The notes under the pieces were generated by a model. The model saw only the letters and a list, made by a program, of their open reading frames with translations. It was not told where the DNA came from and ran no database searches. The position numbers were made by a program, and so were the translations under genes. 64,000 nucleotides of DNA from Streptomyces sp. NBC_00273 (GTDB taxonomy: Bacteria; Actinomycetota; Actinomycetes; Streptomycetales; Streptomycetaceae). This document shows, piece after piece, positions 58,139 through 64,000 of the stretch. Within the stretch, counting starts at the first letter, position 1. Every line of letters begins with the position of its first letter. The stretch is from assembly GCF_036178145.1 (NCBI RefSeq), contig NZ_CP108067.1:1240001-1304000 (forward strand). Direction: 5' to 3'.

Positions 58139-59892
58139 GGGCTCGCAGAGAATCAAGGTGTTGCTTCCCACGGTTCAACTCGTTGGTGTGGTATGCGCAT
58201 ATCTGGCGAGGTCTGTGATCAACTCGGCCTGAAGTTCGCAGTGTTGTTCCCACATCTGGACGAGCGGCAGCGCCGTCTGCTGATGGGGGCTGAGGCCCGG
58301 ATCCTGGGACACGGCGGGATCCGGGCGGTCGCCCAGGCGGCCCAAGTCAGCGAGACCACAGTCCGCAAGGGCGTGGACGAGTTGGAGGACGGGGCGGAAC
58401 CGCTGGGCCGGGTCCGCCGCCCAGGTGGCGGGCGCAAGCGGGCGGCCGAGGTGGATCCAGAACTGCGGCCTGCGCTGTTGGCGCTGGTCGAGCCCGGCAT
58501 GCGCGGGGATCCGATGTCGCCGCTGCGCTGGACGACGAAGTCCACCCGCAGGCTCGCCGACGAGCTCACCAGGCAGGGCCACCGTGTCTCGGCGGATACC
58601 GTCGCCGACCTTCTGCGGGAGGAGGGATTCAGCCTCCAGGCCAACGCCAAGACCCTCGAGGGCGCCCAGCATCCCGACCGGGATGCACAGTTCCACTGCA
58701 TCAACGACCGGGCCAAGGAACACATGGGCGCCGGCGACCCGGTGATCAGTGTGGACACCAAGAAGAAGGAACTGGTCGGCCCCTACAAGAACAGGGGCCG
58801 TGAGTGGGAGCCGAAGGGAGCTCCCGCCCAGGTCAAGACCCATGACTTCCTGGACCGGCAGGGACCCGGCAAGGCGATCCCGTACGGGATCTACGACGTC
58901 GCCGCGAACACCGGCTGGGTCAGTGTCGGCACCGACCACGACACGGCAGCCTTCGCCGTTGCCTCGATCCGCCGCTGGTGGCAAGCCCGTGGCAGCCACG
59001 ACTACCCTCAGGCCGCCCGGCTGCTGATCACCGCGGACGCGGGCGGCTCCAACGGATACCGCACCCGCGCCTGGAAGACCGAACTTGCCACCCTGGCCGC
59101 CGAGACGGGCTTGGAGATCACGGTCTGCCACATGCCTCCGGGCACCTCGAAGTGGAACAAGATCGAGCACCGGCTGTTCTCCCACATCTCCATGAACTGG
59201 CGCGGCAGGCCCCTGACCAGCCACGACGTCATCGTGAACAGCATCAAGGCGACCACTACCCACACTGGGCTGAGAGTCCACGCGGAACTCGACCCGGGCA
59301 CCTACGACACCGGCATCAAGGTCACCGACACAGACATCGACGCACTACCCATGCACCGCCACCGCTTCCACGGCGACTGGAACTACACCCTCCATCCACA
59401 ACACGGTGACACGGCCGGCGCGACCGAGGACCCGCGGTCAGCCGAGGGCCTGCCGCCTCAGTCCCGCGCCGGCGGTCTGCGCAACCCGGAGCTGACCGGC
59501 ATGACCGAACCGGCACTGGACGAACTCGTCGACCAGCTGTCTCAGAAACTCGATGAGCTCCGTGAACACGGGCGGTCACAGCAGCGAGGAGGAGACCGTA
59601 TCCGGGCTCGCGGAGCCGGCGCCAAGGACAAGTTGACCACCGCCGACCGAGTCCTGGCCACCATTCTCTACCTGCGCAAACTCGGAACACGAGACCTGAT
59701 CGCCCAGCTCTTCGGCGTCAACGGCAGCACCATCACCAGGGCCGTTCACCAAATCCAGCCGCTCCTCGGTGACCACGGCTGCACCGTTCGACCTTCGACA
59801 GCCAGGTTCCGCACACCCGCCGACGTCACCGCGTTCCTCACGAACAGCAACCCCACAGAGATCAAGTCAGCATGTTGATTCTCTGCGAGCCC
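58139..59892 (+). mobile_element. ISAzo13-family insertion sequence
   Basis: A 1,754-bp element with perfect terminal repeats (GGGCTCGCAGAGAATCAA and complement) flanked by TAA on both sides (58136-58138, 59893-59895), which fits the 3-bp duplication of this family. Intact ends, direct repeat and transposase suggest recent insertion. Confidence 0.9.
58193..59878 (+). CDS. ISAzo13-family transposase
   Basis: 561 residues. The N-terminal HTH ('LLMGAEARILGHGGIRAVAQAAQVSETTVRKGVDELE') precedes a DDE domain with 'ISVDTKKKELVGPYKNRGREW', 'LLITADAGGSNGYRTRAWK' and Glu in 'TSKWNKIEHRLFSHISMNWRGRPLTSHDVIV'. A C-terminal HTH_Tnp_4-like extension ('TTADRVLATILYLRKLGTRDLIAQLFGVNGSTITRAV') is shared by actinobacterial members. 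The stop lies inside the right terminal repeat's edge. No defects are seen. Confidence 0.92.
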   Translation: MRISGEVCDQLGLKFAVLFPHLDERQRRLLMGAEARILGHGGIRAVAQAAQVSETTVRKGVDELEDGAEPLGRVRRPGGGRKRAAEVDPELRPALLALVEPGMRGDPMSPLRWTTKSTRRLADELTRQGHRVSADTVADLLREEGFSLQANAKTLEGAQHPDRDAQFHCINDRAKEHMGAGDPVISVDTKKKELVGPYKNRGREWEPKGAPAQVKTHDFLDRQGPGKAIPYGIYDVAANTGWVSVGTDHDTAAFAVASIRRWWQARGSHDYPQAARLLITADAGGSNGYRTRAWKTELATLAAETGLEITVCHMPPGTSKWNKIEHRLFSHISMNWRGRPLTSHDVIVNSIKATTTHTGLRVHAELDPGTYDTGIKVTDTDIDALPMHRHRFHGDWNYTLHPQHGDTAGATEDPRSAEGLPPQSRAGGLRNPELTGMTEPALDELVDQLSQKLDELREHGRSQQRGGDRIRARGAGAKDKLTTADRVLATILYLRKLGTRDLIAQLFGVNGSTITRAVHQIQPLLGDHGCTVRPSTARFRTPADVTAFLTNSNPTEIKSAC

Positions 59893-59935
59893 TAACGAGC
59901 TCGTGCATGGTTGGCGGTGCGGCGCTGGGTCGTGG

Positions 59936-60772
59936 TCAGCGGGCGGCGAGGATTCCCAACAGACGGGCCACCTCGGCCGCGACCGTGTCCCGTGCGGGGC
60001 CCAGGTACGTGCGCGGGTCGGCGACGTTGGGGGCCGTTCGCAGACGGTCCCGCACGGTGCGGGTGAAGAGCTTGTTGAGGTGGGTGGAAATATTGACCTT
60101 CGTCATTCCTGCGGCGACGGCCTTGGCGAGGTCGGCGTCGTCGACGCCGGAGGAGCCGTGCAGGACGAGTGGTACGTCGAGCGCGTCGCGCAGGCGTGCT
60201 ATGAGCTCGAAGTCGAGGTTGGCGTCGCGGGTGAGCATGGCGTGTGAGCTGCCCACGGCGACGGCCAGGGCGTCGACGGCCGTGGCCTTGGCGAAAGCGC
60301 TTGCTTCGTCGGGGTCCGTGCGGACGCCGGGGGCATGTGCGCCGTCCTTACCGCCGACCTCTCCCAGTTCGGCCTCGACCCATACGTCGGCCCGGTGACA
60401 GTACTCGGTGATGTCCCGGGTGGCGGCAACGTTGGCGTCGTAGGGGAGTTTGGAGGCGTCGAACATGACGGAGGTGAAGCCGAGTTCGACGGCCTCGTGG
60501 ACGAGGTCGGCGGACTCGGCGTGGTCCAGGTGGACCGCCACCGGTACGGAGGACTCTCGGGCGAGGGCCAGGGAGGCCAGTCCGATCGGGGCGAGTGAGC
60601 CGTGGTATCGGGCGGTGTTCTCGCTGATCTGGAGGATGACGGGAACGGCCGCCCGCTCGGCTCCGGCGACGATGGCTTCGGCATGTTCGATCTGCACGAC
60701 GTTGAACGCCCCGACGCCGTAGGCGTCGGCGTGCGCGGGACCGACGATGTCGTCGGTTGTTGTCAGGGGCAT
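59936..60772 (-). CDS. Class II tagatose/fructose-bisphosphate aldolase (GatY/KbaY/AgaY-like)
   Basis: 278 residues. Zinc ligands are in 'VAVHLDHAESAD', 'ELGEVGGKDG', 'AVGSSHAM' and 'PLVLHGSSGVDD'; the C-terminal 'GMTKVNISTHLNKLFT' binds the substrate phosphate. Class II aldolases of this size that sit with AgaS-like SIS proteins and PfkB kinases split tagatose-1,6-bisphosphate into dihydroxyacetone phosphate and glyceraldehyde-3-phosphate. It is the last gene of the operon, 105 bp behind the SIS gene. GGAGAA precedes the ATG. Confidence 0.9.
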   Translation of the reverse strand: MPLTTTDDIVGPAHADAYGVGAFNVVQIEHAEAIVAGAERAAVPVILQISENTARYHGSLAPIGLASLALARESSVPVAVHLDHAESADLVHEAVELGFTSVMFDASKLPYDANVAATRDITEYCHRADVWVEAELGEVGGKDGAHAPGVRTDPDEASAFAKATAVDALAVAVGSSHAMLTRDANLDFELIARLRDALDVPLVLHGSSGVDDADLAKAVAAGMTKVNISTHLNKLFTRTVRDRLRTAPNVADPRTYLGPARDTVAAEVARLLGILAAR

Positions 60773-60877
60773 GAGGGTTTCTCCACGTCAACTGTTGGTT
60801 AGGCGCCCAGAGGGGACGTCGGCGCCGGCGTCGCGGCCGGGTGGGCCCCGGCCCGCGAACGGCAGGGGCCCCGCGCC

Positions 60878-61825
60878 TCAGGCGGCGTTGCCGAGGATCA
60901 CGGAGCGGGTGAGGTTGCGGGGGCGGTCGGGGTCGTAGCCCCGGGCCTCGGCAAGGAGCACGGCCAGGCGCTGGGCGACGATCAGGTCCGCGAGCGGATC
61001 GAGGGCGTCGGACGCCTCCGTCGAGGCCGAGTTGAAGAGCCCCCCAACCCGCGCGACGTCCGCGGCGAGGCCCTGGGGGGCGGGACCGAACAGCCAGGTG
61101 ACGCGGCCGGGGCCGGTGATGCTGATGGGCCCGTGGCGGTACTCCATGGCGGGGTAGGCCTCAGTCCAGGCTCCGGCGGCCTCGCGCATCTTCAGGCCCG
61201 CTTCGAGGGCGAGGCCGTAGGTCCACCCTGTTCCAAGAAACGTGAACTGTTCGGCGGCGCTCACTTCGGGGTTCAGCGGGAGGTCGAGGGCGCGCCGGGC
61301 GTCCTGGACGGCCCGCGCGAGCGGGCGTACCCCGGCCGGCAGGGCGCCTTCGGCCTCCAGGTGTGCGCGCAGCAGGACGAGCGCGGTGGTGGCGAAGCGG
61401 GTCTGGACGACCGATTCCTCGTCGGCGAAGTCGAGTACGGCGACACGGTCGGCAGCCGTCATGACGGGCGTGTCCGGGTCGGCGGTGATGGCGGTGGTCG
61501 CGGTGCTGCCCTTGACCTTCGTCAACAGGTCGAGGACCTCGGTGGTGGTGCCGGAGCGGGTGAGGGCCACGATCCGGTCGTAGGCGCGAGCGCCGGGGAA
61601 CTCGGAGGCGGCGAACGCGTCGGTCTCACCGTGGCCACCGCTCTCGCGCAACTGCGCGTAGGCGTGGGCCATGAACCAGGAAGTGCCGCAGCCGACCACG
61701 GCGACGCGTTCTCCGCGCCGGGGCAGGACCTCGGTGTGGGAGCGGGCGGACCGGGCGGCCCGCTCCCAGGTCTCGGGCTGCGAGGCGATCTCGACCGAGG
61801 TGCGGGAGGTTTCGAAGGTGGTCAC
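60878..61825 (-). CDS. Double-SIS sugar-phosphate isomerase/deaminase (AgaS-like)
   Basis: 315 residues with two SIS folds: 'RVAVVGCGTSWFMAHAYAQLRE', 'DRIVALTRSGTTTEVLDLLTKVKGSTATTAITADPDTPV' and the second 'FTFLGTGWTYGLALEAGLKMREAAGAWTEAYPAMEYRHGPIS'. The last stretch is characteristic of AgaS/GlmS-type enzymes. AgaS converts galactosamine-6-phosphate to tagatose-6-phosphate and ammonia. The GTG at 61825 has AAGGA 7 nt upstream. The 136-bp gap before it has an inverted repeat (TTGCGC 61917, GCGCAA 61938) and may hold a secondary promoter. Confidence 0.88.
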   Translation of the reverse strand: MTTFETSRTSVEIASQPETWERAARSARSHTEVLPRRGERVAVVGCGTSWFMAHAYAQLRESGGHGETDAFAASEFPGARAYDRIVALTRSGTTTEVLDLLTKVKGSTATTAITADPDTPVMTAADRVAVLDFADEESVVQTRFATTALVLLRAHLEAEGALPAGVRPLARAVQDARRALDLPLNPEVSAAEQFTFLGTGWTYGLALEAGLKMREAAGAWTEAYPAMEYRHGPISITGPGRVTWLFGPAPQGLAADVARVGGLFNSASTEASDALDPLADLIVAQRLAVLLAEARGYDPDRPRNLTRSVILGNAA

Positions 61826-61961
61826 ACGAAAGTCCTTGCGCTTGAAGTGGCTAAGGGGGTCCGGTGGCTCAGCGTGCTGGCTCACGGCGTACCACATGGC
61901 AATAACTGCTTGGATCTTGCGCCTACTGAGCATGAACGCGCAATCAGTCTGCCCTTGACCG

Positions 61962-62918
61962 TCAATTCGGACGGCGGGGGTTCAGAGGGTCAGGGCTGCG
62001 GGACGGCGCCTCCTCGACGGAGACTTCCGGGAGGAATCGGCGGTAGAGGGCGGCGTCCACGTCTCCGGCGACCGGGCAGGGAACCGCGGCGGCCGAGAGG
62101 GCCACCGCCTCGCGCATGATGTCCGGCCAGGCGAGGCCGGCCTCCAGACCGGCGGCGATGGCGGCCACGCAGGCGTCGCCGGCGCCGGTCGGGTTGCCCG
62201 CGAGCCGCTCGGGGGGCGTCGCCCGCCAGGCGCCCCCGGGCGTGATGGCGTACAGGCCCGACGGGCCGGCGGACGCGACGACCGCGCGGGCCCCTCGCGT
62301 GCGCAGCTCGGCGGCGGCCCGCGCGAGGTCCTCGCGACCCGTCGCGTCCACGATCTCGACCGCGTTGGGTTTGACCACGTCAGGGCGGGCCGCCAGCGCG
62401 TGAAGGAGGGAGGGGCCGCTGGTGTCGAGCACGGTGAGCGCGTCGGCCGCCGCGGCCGTGGCGATCAGTTGGGCGTAGGCGTCCTCCGGGAGGCCGGGCG
62501 GGGCGCTGCCGCTCAGGACGACCACACGCGCCCGGGTGACCAGGGTGGCGTAGTGCCGGGAGAAGAGGTGCCATTCTGCGGGGGTCACGTACGGTCCTCG
62601 CCCGTTGAAGACCGTGGCGTCGCCGTCGTCCCGCGAGACGACGGTGAGGGTCCTGCGCGAATCGCCTGCTACTTCGACGAACGCGTCCCGGATACGGGCG
62701 GTGCGCAGTCCGTCGCGGATCAGGCGGCCGGTGGCCCCGCCCGCGAGTCCGGTCGCCACAGGAGTGTGGCCGAGGGCGCCGAGGACGCGGGCCACGTTGA
62801 TTCCCTTGCCGCCCGCCCGTTCGTTCGTGGTCTCGACGCGGTGGGAACTGCGGGGTTCAAGGGCGTCGACGCCCCAGGTGACGTCGAGGGCGGCGTTGAG
62901 GGTGACGGCGAGGATCAT
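61962..62918 (-). CDS. PfkB-family hexose-phosphate kinase (LacC/FruK-like), probable tagatose-6-phosphate kinase
   Basis: 318 residues of the 1-phosphofructokinase/LacC branch: 'LAVTLNAALDVTW' at the N-terminus, 'ERAGGKGINVARVLGALGH', 'VVVLSGSAPPGLPEDAY', 'VVKPNAVEI' and the ATP signature 'LAGNPTGAGDACVAAIAAG'. In this operon it would make tagatose-1,6-bisphosphate for the aldolase. Its ATG overlaps the stop of the ROK kinase gene. Confidence 0.9.
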   Translation of the reverse strand: MILAVTLNAALDVTWGVDALEPRSSHRVETTNERAGGKGINVARVLGALGHTPVATGLAGGATGRLIRDGLRTARIRDAFVEVAGDSRRTLTVVSRDDGDATVFNGRGPYVTPAEWHLFSRHYATLVTRARVVVLSGSAPPGLPEDAYAQLIATAAAADALTVLDTSGPSLLHALAARPDVVKPNAVEIVDATGREDLARAAAELRTRGARAVVASAGPSGLYAITPGGAWRATPPERLAGNPTGAGDACVAAIAAGLEAGLAWPDIMREAVALSAAAVPCPVAGDVDAALYRRFLPEVSVEEAPSRSPDPLNPRRPN

Positions 62919-63865
62919 CGGGCGGGCGCCCCCGTCCGGTGGGCCGCCTGCCAGGCGGCGAGACCCGCGCCGAGGCATCCGGCCCGGTCCCCCAGTTCGG
63001 CTCGGACGATGCGGGGGCGGCGGTGGAAGGTGAGACGCGCCTCCAAACCGGCGCGCACGGGGTCGAGCAAGAGCCGGTCGGCCTCGGCGAGACCGCCGCC
63101 GAGGACGACCAGTTCGGGTGCGAGTAGGGCGGTGGCGGTTGCCAGCGCGTCCGCCAGTCCGGTCACAGCGCGCGCCCATACTGCTCGCGCCGCGGGGTCG
63201 CCCTGCGCGGTCAGGGCCGCGACATCGGCGGCGCCGGCCACGGACCGGCCGGTGCGCGCGGCGTAGGCAGCGGCGACGGCGGCGGCGGACGCGACCGTCT
63301 CCAGGCAGCCGGAGCCACCGCACGCACACGCCTCTCCCCCGGATTCGACAACGACGTGGCCGAGTTCGCCGGCGTACCCGCCGGCCCGAATCGGTTCGCC
63401 GTCACAAACGAGTGCCGCGGCGATGCCGGTGCCGATCGCCACGAAGAGCACGTTCCGCGCGCCGCGGGCGGCCCCCAGCGCGCACTCGGCTGCGCCACCC
63501 GCGCGAACGTCGTGGCCCAGCGTGACAGGCAGTCCGGAACGTTCCTCCAGGAGGGCGGCGAGGGGAAGGTCGCGCCACCCGATGTTGGCCGACCAGACGG
63601 CTCGTTGGAGCTCGTCGTCGACGATGCCGGGGACCACCACACCGGCATGGCGCACCCACAGCCCGCGTCCGACCGCCATCCGGTTCAGGGCGAGCAGGGT
63701 GTCGACCATGGCATCCAGGACCGCGGGTGGTCCGTCTGCGCGCGGGGTAGGTCGGTGGGTGGTGTCCAGTGGACGCATGCCCTGGTCGAGAAGCGCCCCC
63801 TTCATACCGGTGCCCCCCACGTCCAGAGCGATCACGCACTCCTCCTCACGGGTTGCATCGGACAT
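62915..63865 (-). CDS. ROK-family sugar kinase
   Basis: 316 residues: ATP loop 'ALDVGGTGMKGALLD' (about 13-27), 'GVVVPGIVDDE', 'LGHDVRAGGAAE' with the catalytic Asp, 'VAIGTGIAAALVCDG', and the zinc motif 'GELGHVVVESGGEACACGGSGCLETVAS'. No HTH is fused, so it is a kinase, not a repressor. With an AgaS-like partner a hexosamine such as N-acetylgalactosamine is a fair guess; galactose or glucose cannot be excluded. It leads the operon; the frame is open upstream to 63991, but the ATG at 63865 is where similarity starts. Confidence 0.88.
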   Translation of the reverse strand: MSDATREEECVIALDVGGTGMKGALLDQGMRPLDTTHRPTPRADGPPAVLDAMVDTLLALNRMAVGRGLWVRHAGVVVPGIVDDELQRAVWSANIGWRDLPLAALLEERSGLPVTLGHDVRAGGAAECALGAARGARNVLFVAIGTGIAAALVCDGEPIRAGGYAGELGHVVVESGGEACACGGSGCLETVASAAAVAAAYAARTGRSVAGAADVAALTAQGDPAARAVWARAVTGLADALATATALLAPELVVLGGGLAEADRLLLDPVRAGLEARLTFHRRPRIVRAELGDRAGCLGAGLAAWQAAHRTGAPAR

Positions 63866-64000
63866 GGGCGGCCCCGAGGTGCGGAGGTGGACGTCCCTCG
63901 TCCGGCTCAGCGGTTCCGGAATCCGGGCCCTGCCCGACAGGGATTCGGCGGCTTCGCCCCGGATGCCGAGTGCGGGAAGATTTCCGGCCAAGGCCGAGTG

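Noticed and set aside
1..64000. tRNA, rRNA, riboswitch or CRISPR loci
   Set aside because: I looked for cloverleaf arms, CCA ends and repeat-spacer patterns and recognised none; a covariance-model scan would be the decisive test.

Overview
The window is chromosomal DNA of a streptomycete or a close relative. Base composition is very GC-rich with strong GC bias at third codon positions, starts are often GTG, Shine-Dalgarno boxes are GGAGG-like, genes in operons overlap by ATGA or GTGA, and accessory families are typical of Streptomyces: anti-sigma-type ATPases, a Ser/Thr kinase with an extracellular domain, ricin-lectin enzymes and LAXTG-type surface proteins. I saw no rRNA, tRNA or CRISPR array.

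Positions 1-32,951 read as a galactose and galactan island. Secreted or cell-associated hydrolases are present for type II arabinogalactan: a GH35 beta-galactosidase (430), a GH30 endo-beta-1,6-galactanase (27571) and a GH43 exo-beta-1,3-galactanase (31002). An AraF-like sugar ABC transporter (12868-16671) could take up the product. Two intracellular galactose routes are encoded: a galT-galE-galK Leloir operon (5789-8924) and a full De Ley-Doudoroff set (SDR dehydrogenase, lactonase, galactonate dehydratase, KDGal kinase, KDPGal aldolase; 20359-24866). At the right edge (59936-63865) a ROK kinase, a PfkB kinase, a SIS isomerase/deaminase and a class II aldolase form a tagatose/galactosamine-type operon. 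Regulators alternate with these blocks: two paralogous DeoR proteins, a ROK repressor and a LacI protein. Near-palindromic LacI-type sites (core ATGTTKACGTAAACAT) lie upstream of the GH35, GH30, metallophosphoesterase and M4 protease genes and of a decayed lacI, which suggests one scattered regulon.

Positions 33,012-38,351 hold surface and secreted proteins: a DUF916-like membrane protein that pairs with a WxL-like tail on the GH43 enzyme, twin RTX-like repeat proteins, and a thermolysin-family protease. Positions 38,625-44,370 form a C5-dicarboxylate cluster (MatC-like transporter, family III CoA transferase, MaoC hydratase, CitE-like lyase, LysR regulator) that resembles itaconate or mesaconate degradation. 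Its three promoters carry the same composite element in the same orientation and spacing.

Positions 46,000-60,000 are a mobile and decaying zone: a molybdopterin oxidoreductase remnant, a truncated IS1182-type transposase abutting a truncated lacI, an MFS transporter, two related surface polysaccharide-lyase-like proteins, an AraC regulator, an intact ISL3-family element, a multiply frameshifted gene and an intact ISAzo13-family element with a TAA target duplication.
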